Shown: positions 24,952-32,885 of the stretch, piece by piece
How the letters are laid out: the number at the start of each line of letters is the position of its first letter
How positions within the stretch are numbered: position 1 is the stretch's first letter
NCBI GenBank assembly: GCA_037444075.1
Contig: JBBIND010000049.1
Location: 1 to 33,399, forward strand
Origin: JBBIND01 sp037444075
Lineage (GTDB): Bacteria; Acidobacteriota; Terriglobia; Bryobacterales; Bryobacteraceae
Direction of reading: 5' to 3'
Length of the DNA: 33,399 bases
Position numbers and translations under genes: made by a program
Notes under the pieces: generated by a model
What the model saw: the letters and a program-made list of their open reading frames with translations, nothing else
What the model was told of the DNA's origin: nothing
Databases searched by the model: none

Positions 24952-25215
24952 ATGGTAGCTAGAGTTCGGCAATTCCTTGGTTTTGTGATTCCGGGCGTGA
25001 TTCGCCCCCTGCGCGTGCTTTGGAACGAGGTCATAGGCTTCGTGTTCCTGGTGCTGGCAGTGTGGGCGATTCCTTCAGCCACCCGCAATTTCCGCAATTT
25101 CACGGGTGATGCGGAGAGTTTCTTTCGCATTCTGCTGACCTGCCTGTTCATCGTCATCATGCTGTACTTCGGCGTAACGAGTTTCTTGCGAGCCCGCAGA
25201 ATCGGCCGCTCCTGA
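24952..25215 (+). CDS. Small membrane protein of unknown function (87 aa)
   Basis: I do not recognise a family. The product has two hydrophobic helices, around VIGFVFLVLAVWAIPSA and ILLTCLFIVIMLYFGVTSFL, a charged loop between them (TRNFRNFTGDAESFF) and a basic tail (RARRIGRS). That suggests a hairpin in the inner membrane with the positive end in the cytoplasm. The strong Shine-Dalgarno supports the start. A 7-bp inverted repeat (GGCGCTC/GAGCGCC) follows the stop at 25225-25258. Confidence 0.7.
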   Translation: MVARVRQFLGFVIPGVIRPLRVLWNEVIGFVFLVLAVWAIPSATRNFRNFTGDAESFFRILLTCLFIVIMLYFGVTSFLRARRIGRS

Positions 25216-25224
25216 GCACATCCC

Positions 25225-25258
25225 GGCGCTCGCAGCTGCTTCATGAGGAGTGAGCGCC
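25225..25258. repeat. Inverted repeat downstream of the 87-aa gene
   Basis: GGCGCTC and GAGCGCC, 7-bp arms with a 20-nt loop, 9 nt after the stop codon. The loop is long and no T-run follows, so it is at best a weak terminator candidate. Confidence 0.25.
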
Positions 25259-25349
25259 ACAGCTCCGATTTCTGCCTGTTGCCCCGTTCGTCAAAGCCCC
25301 ACTCTGCCTCTATTTGGCAGGAGTTTCGCCGGTTGACCCAGACTCCGCC

Positions 25350-25823
25350 CTACGATCTTGCCGGCTCCGGCGGATTCCCGCCGAAACGCGGGGAAACGCA
25401 GGTCCAGCAGGCTGCGCCAAGAAGCCCGCAGAGGAACGAACCCGGAACCACCCACAGGAACGAGAGGCTCTTCTCCAGGCCAAACCATTCGCGTCCAAAA
25501 CAGACGTACAGGCTGGCCAACGTACCCGCCAGGGATTCGTAATAGCGGCGCACGTCCTGATAAGAGTAGCCGGCGCCCGGCGGCAGGCTGCTGACAGCGT
25601 GCGCGCCTGCTTCAGCGGCGTGCCGGGCCAGTTCTGCCGCTTCATCCTGCCGCGCGGCTCCGACGTGAACAATGACGTTCTTGCCCGCGGGCGAGCACCG
25701 CACCGCCGCCTCTGTAACCCGCCGGCGCTGCGATACGGGCTGCTGCATCCCTTCACCCGTCTGCCCGCATACATAGAGCCCGTCGGCGCCCGCGCCATAG
25801 AGACGCTCGACCCAGACCGGCAC
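25350..25823 (-). pseudogene. N-acetylneuraminate lyase/DapA family remnant, truncated at both ends
   Basis: The frame from GTG 25823 encodes about 95 residues that clearly belong to the DapA/NAL aldolase family: VERLYGAGADGLYVCGQTGEGMQQ, then NVIVHVGAARQDEAAELARHAAEAGAHAVSSLPPG and RRYYESLAGT. The normal N-terminus is missing (a stop, TAG, lies four codons upstream), and after YYESLAG the family sequence, including the Schiff-base Lys, is absent. The remaining 60 residues are a hydrophobic tail (SLSFLWVVPGSFLCGLLGAACW), resembling the last helix of a sodium:solute symporter. This looks like a deletion that joined a lyase to a symporter end. It faces away from the intact sialidase gene. An active 157-aa protein is unlikely. 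Confidence 0.7.
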
Positions 25824-25875
25824 GCGGAACCGCTATATTCAGATCCAAGGAAAGATCCGGTCTTAGGAGCATCTG

Positions 25876-27024
25876 ATGACCATCGCAGCCACCGCAATCC
25901 GCCTCTGTGTGGCGGGCTTGTTCGCCATCGTTCTGCCGTGCGCCGGTCAGGAAGCCCCGATGCCGCGCGGTTACACCATTCCGCTCGTCGACCTGTCCGC
26001 CGAGACGCACCGTCAGGTGGTGGTCGACAGAGAGCCGGGGCAATACCTGGGCCATCCCACCACGGTCCTGCTTGAGGACAACCGGACTATGCTGATCGTC
26101 TATCCTAAGGGCCATGGAAAGGGACCCATCGTCATGAAGCGCAGTCTCGACGCCGGACTCACGTGGTCAGAACGCTTGCTCACGCCGGAGAATTGGGCCA
26201 CTTCGCGCGAGACGCCGACGATTCACCGCGTAGTGGATTCAAAGGGCGTCAAGCGTCTGATCATGTTCTCGGGGCTTTACCCGATCCGCATGGCCGTCTC
26301 CGAGGATGACGGCCGGGAGTGGACGCCCCTGCAGCCGATCGGCAATTTCGGCGGCATCGTGGCCATGGGCGACGTTCATCGGCTCAAGGACGGGCGCTAC
26401 CTCGCACTGTTTCACGACGACGGACGTTTCATCCGGGAAGGCGGTCAGCGCGGAGCGTTTTACGTGTACAAAACCGTTTCCAGGGACGGCGGGCTGAGTT
26501 GGAGTCCCCCGGCGGTGATTGCCGAGCACCCCACGGCACACCTCTGCGAGCCCGGCATCGTTCGGTCCCCCGACGGCAACCAACTCGCCGTGTTGCTGCG
26601 GGAGAACAGCCGGAAGCAGAACTCGTTTGTGATCTTCAGCAACGACGAAGGCGAAACCTGGACCAAGCCGCGCGAGCTGCCCGGCGCTCTCACTGGAGAC
26701 CGTCACATAGGCCGCTACGCGCCCGATGGCCGCCTATTCCTGATGTTTCGCGACACAACGCGCGAAAGCCCGACACAAGGTGATTGGGTAGCCTGGGTTG
26801 GGACGTATGACGACATCGTGAAGGGCCGCGAAGGACAGTATCGCGTACGGCTCATGGACAACCACAACAAATGGGATTGTTGTTACCCGGGCCTGGAACT
26901 ATTGCCTGACGGCACCTTCGTCACGACGACCTACGGCCACTGGATTCAGGGCGAGCCGCCTTTCGTAGTCAGTGTGCGGCTGAAACTCAGCGAGATCGAC
27001 GAACGCGCCAAAAGCGTTCACTAG
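25876..27024 (+). CDS. Exported sialidase-like BNR-repeat protein
   Basis: A 382-aa protein with a signal peptide (about residues 1-25, ending CAGQ) and four Asp-box repeats (SLDAGLTW about 90, SEDDGREW about 142, SRDGGLSW about 202, SNDEGETW about 255), the mark of the six-bladed sialidase/neuraminidase propeller. EPGIVRSPDG and NKWDCCYPGLELLPDG lie in later blades. Sialidase-like proteins release sialic acid or relatives from glycans, though many BNR proteins have other substrates. The start ATG has AGGAG 6 nt upstream. It is divergent from the lyase remnant, which supports a past sialic-acid locus. Confidence 0.85.
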   Translation: MTIAATAIRLCVAGLFAIVLPCAGQEAPMPRGYTIPLVDLSAETHRQVVVDREPGQYLGHPTTVLLEDNRTMLIVYPKGHGKGPIVMKRSLDAGLTWSERLLTPENWATSRETPTIHRVVDSKGVKRLIMFSGLYPIRMAVSEDDGREWTPLQPIGNFGGIVAMGDVHRLKDGRYLALFHDDGRFIREGGQRGAFYVYKTVSRDGGLSWSPPAVIAEHPTAHLCEPGIVRSPDGNQLAVLLRENSRKQNSFVIFSNDEGETWTKPRELPGALTGDRHIGRYAPDGRLFLMFRDTTRESPTQGDWVAWVGTYDDIVKGREGQYRVRLMDNHNKWDCCYPGLELLPDGTFVTTTYGHWIQGEPPFVVSVRLKLSEIDERAKSVH

Positions 27025-27149
27025 CCGCAAACGCAAAACCGCCCACTTCGTAAGGCAAGAGTGTTCAGTTCCCGCGCGGCACGCCGGTCGGCGAGCGGGC
27101 CGCATGCAGAAGGGGCAACAGATCCCCGGCGTTTTGGTGCGACTTTGGG

Positions 27150-28409
27150 TCAGCGACTGCTCGTGACTGTCGGCAGTGTCAAAGTCGCCGGCTTGTCGCC
27201 GTGGAAGATGCGCGTGATCTCGCCCGACAGGCGCAGGTACCAGTCACTGGGCAGTTGCTCGCCGTCAGCGTCCAGCGTGAGCCAGAAGCCCTGTTCTGGC
27301 GCATCCTGGCGCCGGGCCGCGAGTTTGTAAATGGCGGTGCCTTCGTTCACCTCGTCGAACATGGCGATCTTGAGCATGGCCGCACCGGCCTGTCTTGCGT
27401 TCATGGCCTGCTGCCAGAGGAAGCGGCCGCCCAGGCGCGGGATCTGATTGGGCTTGGCTTCCTTCTTGAGGTTGTTCCAGGAGAAGCCGGGGAAGACCAC
27501 CGGCATATAGAGTTGCTTGTTGTCGCGCGTCTTGGCCAAGTCTGGGACAATCTGGTCTTCTTTCCACTTATCCACGCCGGCCAGGTCGCGGTAGCGGCCG
27601 GGGGTCCAGGGCTGGACCACGTCCATCATGGCGTAGACTTCGTGCCAGCCGGGGTCGGGCTGGGCGTCGGCGGTGCCGGTGCGCCAGCGGGAAGGCGTAC
27701 CGCCCATGTAAGTCACGCGGTACCTGGCCGGGGCCTCATTCTTGAACCAATGCACCACGCGCCTGGCCCCGCCCGGCTCGCGCGGAGGATGGCGCGGATC
27801 CTGAAGGCCCATGCCCCACACTGAGAGCACCGGCCGGCCGTTGTGCCGCAGGTAACTGGAGTGCTCGGTGACCTTCAGCTCGTCCACCAAATACTGCCAG
27901 TCCTCGCGCATCACGTCGAAGAATTTCTCCGCGTCGAAGCCTGTGACGTCGTACTCAATGGCGATGGCGCGGCCGTGCGCCTTGGCCGCGGCGAAGGCGT
28001 TCTTGAGCACCACGTCGCCGCTAGCGCGCTTATTGGCGACAGTAGTGACAAAGCGCTGCAGCAGCACGCCGTCCAGGCCGTATTCCTTCATCCACTGAAA
28101 ATGGCGGTCAACGACCTTCGGGTTCCAGGCCGAGTAAAAATGCGCAGGCCGGCCGCCGATGGTGAAGCCCGGCGCCTCGCACAGGTCGGCAGGATCGAAG
28201 TCCGTCAAGTCGGGGTACATGTCAATAGTGAGCGTTTCCGGAGCCGGCGTCCCGCGAGCCCAACTGCGCCAGTTGTTCTGAGGAGCCCCGTCGCCGGCAC
28301 AGTTGAACCAGCCCTGGTACCCGGACAGGACCTTGCCATTGAGGGTGGAAACATCAACCGGCTGCGCGCCCAGCGCGGCAGCCAACAGCAGCGCAGAAGA
28401 GAGTCTCAT
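27150..28409 (-). CDS. Exported GH99/GH71-like glycoside hydrolase
   Basis: A 419-aa protein with a signal peptide (MRLSSALLLAAALGAQ). The start ATG at 28409 is preferred over GTG 28418 because AAAGGTG sits about 7 nt upstream. The sequence VLSGYQGWFNCAGDG, then FHWMKEYGLDGV-type blocks (FQWMKEYGLDGVLLQRF), IEYDVTGFD and WQQAMNARQAGAAMLKIAMFDEVNEGTAIYK match the (beta/alpha)8 proteins of the GH99/GH71 group, related to endo-mannosidases and often misannotated as xylosidase/arabinosidase. The catalytic residues cannot be placed with certainty. It lies 168 nt downstream of the TonB receptor on the same strand and probably acts on the glycan that receptor imports. Confidence 0.8.
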   Translation of the reverse strand: MRLSSALLLAAALGAQPVDVSTLNGKVLSGYQGWFNCAGDGAPQNNWRSWARGTPAPETLTIDMYPDLTDFDPADLCEAPGFTIGGRPAHFYSAWNPKVVDRHFQWMKEYGLDGVLLQRFVTTVANKRASGDVVLKNAFAAAKAHGRAIAIEYDVTGFDAEKFFDVMREDWQYLVDELKVTEHSSYLRHNGRPVLSVWGMGLQDPRHPPREPGGARRVVHWFKNEAPARYRVTYMGGTPSRWRTGTADAQPDPGWHEVYAMMDVVQPWTPGRYRDLAGVDKWKEDQIVPDLAKTRDNKQLYMPVVFPGFSWNNLKKEAKPNQIPRLGGRFLWQQAMNARQAGAAMLKIAMFDEVNEGTAIYKLAARRQDAPEQGFWLTLDADGEQLPSDWYLRLSGEITRIFHGDKPATLTLPTVTSSR

Positions 28410-28577
28410 GATTTTCACCTTTGTCTTTGTACCACGCGCATCAGCGGATGCAGCCGATGCTGCTCCGCCTCGCCAAGCTTCAATTGCGCCGCAACCTTTT
28501 CGCCGGAAGAGGCTGGCGCCCGGGCGTCAACCCGGCACATGGCCCCCATACTTACAGCAACAAACGGTGCGCTGATG

Positions 28578-31500
28578 TTAGTAACTCACGCGCAGGCCGA
28601 GTTGGATGTTGCGCGCGCCGCTGGCCGAAGTGATGCGGCCAAAGTTGACGGAGGTTACGGATCCTGTCGGCTCCCCGAACTGAGGCGTGTTGAAGGCGCT
28701 GAAGAACTCGGCGCGGAACTGCACGTTGACGCGCTCGCGGATCCGCTGCGTGCGGCTCAGGCCGATGTCGAAAGACTTGATGCCGGGGTTGCGCAGGTTA
28801 GGCTCGGTGCGCGAGCCGTTGGGCAGTGTGTAGGCCGGGGCGGGAGCCCAGGCGGTGGTGTCGTACCACCGGTCGATGGTGCGCTGACCTTCGGGCAGGG
28901 CTCCCGGCCGCAGCCGGTTGGCATAGCCGCCCACGCCGGGAAGACGGGTGTCGTTAGGCCCGGTAATGACCACCGGCGTGCCTGCGGCGAACGTGGTGAT
29001 GCCGCTCAACTGCCAGTTGCCCACGATGGCCGCCAGCGGACCCTGCCGCAGCCAGCGCTTGCCGCGGCCCCAGGGGAACTCGTAGATGTAGTTGACCACC
29101 AGGTATTGCGGGCGGTCGAAGTCGGCGATGGAGCGCGACAGGCGCAGGTTGTTGGGATCCAGCAGGCTGGTGCGGCCGCTGAAGCGCTCCTGCACGTTGT
29201 CGATCAGTTTGCCGGCGGTGTAAGAGACGTTCAACGTCAGGTGGCGAGTGGCCCGCTTCTCCATGCGCAGCGTGAAGGCGTGGTAGATCGAGTCTCCCAC
29301 TGCGTCGCGGAAACGGCTGATGCCGGTGTAGTGGTTAAAGGGCTGCAACAGCTGGGCGCGGCGGACGGTGCGGGCGCTGAGCGTGCCGGTTGTGATAGTG
29401 CCGAAGTAGGGATTGGGCACCAGTTCGTCCAGCGCCGGCCCCAGCGACAGGAACTCTGTCGAGACCGCGGTTCGGGAGCGGTTCACCCACAGGCGCTGGC
29501 CGCGGCTGCCGATCCAGGCCACTTCCACCAGCGTGTCTTGGGAAATCGTGCGTTGAAAGTTGATGTTCCACTGCTGCGCGTAAGGGGTTACCCAGTCCCG
29601 GAAGGCTGTGTTCACGCTGGTGCCGACACCGGTGGAGGGGGGTTGGATGATGCCGGTCTTGAATGGGTCTGCCAGCGAGCCGCCGGGCGGGGGCGTGTTG
29701 GGCGAGGGCTCCGGGGGACCCAGGTAAACCGAAGTCTGAACCAGGAAGCCGCTGCCCAAGTCGCTGGCGCCGGAGCCAATGCCGCCCGAGCCCGGAGAGA
29801 AGAACAACCCCCATCCGGCGCGCAGTACGGTTTTTTCTTCAAACCGCCAGGCCAGCCCCAGGCGCGGGGCGAAGTTGTTGCGGTCCGAGTCTGACTGCTG
29901 GCGCGGGTTGCCGTCGCGGCCGGCGAAACGCAGCAGTCCCCGGGACTTGGTCAGCGGATCCTGGAAGTCCGGATCGAACCACGCCAGCTGGTTGTAGCGG
30001 TCGGCCCAGGGCGATTGGTACTCCCAGCGCACGCCCAGGTTGAGGGTCAGGTTCCGGGTCGCCTTCCAGTCATCCTGCAAGTAGCCGGCGTAGTACTTCT
30101 GCGAAGCCGCCAACGACGGGTCGAGCGAGAACTGCCCGCCGGTGGGGGCTCCCAGCAGCAGGGTGGCCACGCCGAAACCGGCGCTGGCGCTGGAGGTGGC
30201 CGGGTCAGGTCCCTGGGTAAAGCCGCGCGCGAAGGCGTACTGGCCGCTGGGCCGCTCGGCGCGCGTGACGTTGAAGGTGTGGAACGTTCGCAGGAAGCCG
30301 GTCTTCAACGAGTGCCGGCCGCGAATCCAGGTCAGGTGGCCCTGAAACTCCATGGCCGATTCAGCGTCGGTGAAGTAGGAAGCGCGGTTGGGCCCCAGGG
30401 CGGTGACGTCGGCCGCCTCGATGCGCGGGAACATGAACTGCCGGGCCTGCGCCTTGAGGTAGCCGGGCAGGCCCAGTTGGGTGAAATCGAAGCCCGCGCT
30501 GCGCGGCTCGGTGCGTATGACGTTGCGCGCGATGCTGGCTCGGAACTCGCCTAGCAGGTTGGGCCGGAACGTGACGGTGTCGCTGAGCACGGCCACCTTG
30601 GGGCGGTTGCCAATCTTGCCCTGCTCGCCGTTGGTGCCCTCAGGCGGGAAGGCCAGATTGACGCCCGGCGTCAGCTGGTTCTGAGTCTGCCGGCCGTGGC
30701 TGAAGAAGAATCGGTGCTTGGAGCCCACGGCGTGGTCCACGCGCCAGAACATCTTCCAGGTGTCGTTGGCGCGCGAGTTGTTCAGCGCCAGGTTCTCGGT
30801 GCGCGATTCGCGGTTGGGCAGCGGGTAGTACTGCATGATCTTCAGCGCGATGGGATCGAAGCGCGAAGCCGGGATGCGGTTGCCGGCGAACTGATCGCGT
30901 ATGTAGCGGCCGGCGCGGGCCGGATCGGGGCGCGTCGTCAGCGGGTCGAAAATGCGGATCAAATTCCCCCCGCCGTCCCGCGTGGAAGTGAAGTCGCCCG
31001 CGCGCTCGGCAGCAGTGGGGACGGTGGAATTGATGTTGTCCGGCGAGCGCTGCGGAATGGCTTCCCAGTTGAAGAAGAAGAACGTCCTGTCTCGGCCGCT
31101 ATAGACCTTGGGGAGCATCACGGGCCCGCCCACCGCGAAGCCGTACTCGTTGCGCCGCAAGGGGGATTTCTTCAGCCCCTGGCGGTTGCTGGTCCAACTG
31201 TTGGCGTTGAGCTTCTCGTTCCTCAGAAACTCGTAAAAGCTGCCGTGCAATTCGTTGGTGCCCGAGCGCGAGGCGGCCGTCAGCACGCCGCCGCCGGAGC
31301 GGCCAAACTCGCTCGAGAAGTTGTTAATGATGACCTTGAATTCCTGCACCGCTTCCAGCGGAGGCGTGTAGGTGATGTCGTTGGTGGTGCTGTTGCGCGT
31401 CTCAGCGCCGTCCAGCAGGATCTCGCTCGTGTTGGACCGGCCGCCGGACACGATGGGGCCCGCACCGGCGCCGCCCTTGGGCAGCACGCCGGGCGACAAC

Positions 31501-31955
31501 TGCAACAGTGTGTAAGGATTGCGGCCCAGGAGCGGCAGTTCGAGCATCTGCGCGCTCCCGATCACCGCCCCTATGGCGGCTGACTGCTGCTCCAGTTGCA
31601 CGGCCAAGGCCGTCACGGTCACCTCGCTTTGAACCGAGCCCACTTCCAGGCTGAGGTCCACGGTCGCCGTCAACCCCACGGTCAAAGTCAGGTTGGTGAC
31701 GCGCGCCCGCTTGAAGCCCCCCGACTCCGCGCTGACATCGTAGGAGCCGGGGCGCAGGTAGGGAATCCTGTAAATCCCCTCTGAATTGGTGCGCGTGCCC
31801 GCCTCCACACCGGTGGCGCGGTTGCGAGCGGTCACCTGCACGTTGGGAATCAGTGCCCCCGTAGGATCGGTGACTGTGCCGGTGATGGTGGCCTGCTCCA
31901 CCTGCGTCCAGGCGCAGGCGGAGAAAACGAGCATAGCAATGGGAATCCATCTCAT
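28578..31955 (-). CDS. Oar-like TonB-dependent receptor with carboxypeptidase-regulatory-like domain
   Basis: A 1125-aa outer-membrane receptor. The start is set at the ATG before RWIPIAMLVFSACAW (signal peptide), with AAGGG 10 nt upstream; the open frame runs 53 codons further but without signal or Shine-Dalgarno. Domains: a CarboxypepD_reg-like beta-sandwich (about 20-105: ITGTVTDPTGALIPNVQVTA and SEGIYRIPYLRPGSYDVSA); a plug (about 115-240) with LPLLGRNPYTLLQLSPGV, GRSNTSEILLDGAETRN and FGRSGGGVLTAASRSGTNELHG; then a beta-barrel to the C-terminal aromatic ending (LGLRVSY). These Oar-type receptors are expanded in Acidobacteria and are thought to import large glycans or peptides with TonB energy. 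No SusD partner is present. It heads a putative two-gene unit with the GH99-like enzyme. Confidence 0.93.
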   Translation of the reverse strand: MRWIPIAMLVFSACAWTQVEQATITGTVTDPTGALIPNVQVTARNRATGVEAGTRTNSEGIYRIPYLRPGSYDVSAESGGFKRARVTNLTLTVGLTATVDLSLEVGSVQSEVTVTALAVQLEQQSAAIGAVIGSAQMLELPLLGRNPYTLLQLSPGVLPKGGAGAGPIVSGGRSNTSEILLDGAETRNSTTNDITYTPPLEAVQEFKVIINNFSSEFGRSGGGVLTAASRSGTNELHGSFYEFLRNEKLNANSWTSNRQGLKKSPLRRNEYGFAVGGPVMLPKVYSGRDRTFFFFNWEAIPQRSPDNINSTVPTAAERAGDFTSTRDGGGNLIRIFDPLTTRPDPARAGRYIRDQFAGNRIPASRFDPIALKIMQYYPLPNRESRTENLALNNSRANDTWKMFWRVDHAVGSKHRFFFSHGRQTQNQLTPGVNLAFPPEGTNGEQGKIGNRPKVAVLSDTVTFRPNLLGEFRASIARNVIRTEPRSAGFDFTQLGLPGYLKAQARQFMFPRIEAADVTALGPNRASYFTDAESAMEFQGHLTWIRGRHSLKTGFLRTFHTFNVTRAERPSGQYAFARGFTQGPDPATSSASAGFGVATLLLGAPTGGQFSLDPSLAASQKYYAGYLQDDWKATRNLTLNLGVRWEYQSPWADRYNQLAWFDPDFQDPLTKSRGLLRFAGRDGNPRQQSDSDRNNFAPRLGLAWRFEEKTVLRAGWGLFFSPGSGGIGSGASDLGSGFLVQTSVYLGPPEPSPNTPPPGGSLADPFKTGIIQPPSTGVGTSVNTAFRDWVTPYAQQWNINFQRTISQDTLVEVAWIGSRGQRLWVNRSRTAVSTEFLSLGPALDELVPNPYFGTITTGTLSARTVRRAQLLQPFNHYTGISRFRDAVGDSIYHAFTLRMEKRATRHLTLNVSYTAGKLIDNVQERFSGRTSLLDPNNLRLSRSIADFDRPQYLVVNYIYEFPWGRGKRWLRQGPLAAIVGNWQLSGITTFAAGTPVVITGPNDTRLPGVGGYANRLRPGALPEGQRTIDRWYDTTAWAPAPAYTLPNGSRTEPNLRNPGIKSFDIGLSRTQRIRERVNVQFRAEFFSAFNTPQFGEPTGSVTSVNFGRITSASGARNIQLGLRVSY

Positions 31956-32432
31956 AGTAAGAAGCCCTTGGGTGCATTCTACACCTCTACCAGCTACAAA
32001 CGGAAATAGCTTGACGTGCATGCGCGGTATAGAAAGGTACTGCTCAGGCGCCCGGCCGCAATATGGATTAGGCTGGCCTCCTTTGCTACGCTGTGGACCG
32101 GTGGCCCCTCGCACCTGCTCATCGAGAATTGGGTGCCGGCCAGCGGTGACCGGGAGACCGACGTGCGAAACGATCGCGAGTGGCTGATTCAGTCCCTCGC
32201 TAACCTGCGGCAGGCTTTGGAGAAATCAGCCGTTTCCGAAAGCCTGCCCGACTGACTGGGGCTCCCGTGCCCCATTTAGAGGAGCGTATATGTCCATCCT
32301 GATACTTCGTTATTCTCGCCGCGCCATTGTAGACCGATGAGGTGATGGCGCATCTGCACCAATTCTGCAAGGCTGACCCAGGTCAGTTCACTACCGATTC
32401 AGCGGCTATGAGTGACATATTGACCCCGAGGA
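31956..32432. other. 477-nt intergenic region upstream of the TonB receptor
   Basis: No gene is supported. On the minus strand, TAGAAT (plus 31976-31981) lies 20 nt before the receptor ATG, too close for a normal promoter. On the plus strand, TTGACG at 32011-32016 has no -10 partner. GGGGC/GCCCC with a 6-nt loop at 32258-32273, followed by ATTTAG, is a weak hairpin. An open frame at 32016-32255 is discussed among rejected items. The HxlR gene ends at 32433, so its 3' tail reads into this region. Confidence 0.4.
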
Positions 32433-32825
32433 TCAGCGCGAGGACGCTTCGTCAAAGCGCGCACGCGCTGCTTCCACGATCTCGATGTTGGATTCAGCCC
32501 AACCGCAGATGTCGGCCACTAGGTCGCACAGCGACCTGCCCAGATCAGTCATGGAATACTCGACACGGGGCGGTACGCTCGCGTAAATACGGCGAGTCAC
32601 CAAGCCGTCTCGCTCCAAACCACGGAGCGTGCTCGTCAAGACCTTCTGCGAAATCCCGTCGATGGATCGCCGCAGCTCCGCAAACCGCATGGTTCCACCC
32701 GACAGACGCCGGACAACCAGCACTGTCCACTTATCCGCAATCCGATCAAGCACTTGCCGCGTCGGACACTTGCTATTGAACACATCCCAGCGAGGCTTGG
32801 TTTCCAAGAGGTAACTATTGCTCAT
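32433..32825 (-). CDS. HxlR family transcriptional regulator
   Basis: A 130-aa winged helix-turn-helix protein. The start is placed at ATG 32825, directly before SNSYLLETKPRWDVF, and not at the open-frame start further upstream, which would overlap the divergent gene's leader. The core has CPTRQVLDRIADKWTVLVVRRLSGG (the HxlR signature CP...L..I..KWt..iL), then FAELRRSIDGISQKVLTSTLRGLERDGLVTRRIYASVPPRVEYSMTDLG, the recognition helix and wing. Many family members sense thiol or quinone stress by a Cys near the N-terminus. Cys here precedes PTRQ and could serve that way. It is divergent from an NmrA-like gene with 60 nt between starts, the usual arrangement for such pairs. Confidence 0.92.
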   Translation of the reverse strand: MSNSYLLETKPRWDVFNSKCPTRQVLDRIADKWTVLVVRRLSGGTMRFAELRRSIDGISQKVLTSTLRGLERDGLVTRRIYASVPPRVEYSMTDLGRSLCDLVADICGWAESNIEIVEAARARFDEASSR

Positions 32826-32857
32826 AAAGGTGCCTACTTGCCAGATTACTCTAAGTG

Positions 32858-32876
32858 TCCAAGAATCGAACTTGGA
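32858..32876. promoter_or_regulatory. Candidate HxlR operator: TCCAAG/CTTGGA inverted repeat
   Basis: A perfect 6-bp inverted repeat with a 7-nt spacer (AATCGAA) in the HxlR/NmrA divergent gap. Its right arm overlaps the GGAGG Shine-Dalgarno of the NmrA-like gene (32874-32878), so binding or folding here could block that gene. A family operator sequence is not confirmed. Confidence 0.4.
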
Positions 32877-32885
32877 GGTCAATAG

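Noticed and set aside
25310..25897. Longer 195-codon minus-strand frame over the lyase remnant
   Set aside because: It is out of frame with the DapA-like sequence and has an Arg/Ser/Ala-rich shadow composition.
27843..29894. Plus-strand open frame of 683 codons spanning the GH99-like gene and the TonB receptor
   Set aside because: It crosses two real minus-strand genes and the gap between them, and its product has no domain-like pattern.
32016..32255. Possible 79-aa gene upstream of the TonB receptor, with a hairpin just after its stop
   Set aside because: The C-terminal 30 residues look protein-like, but there is no Shine-Dalgarno, no promoter pair, and no recognisable family. It could be a gene relic; not enough to call.
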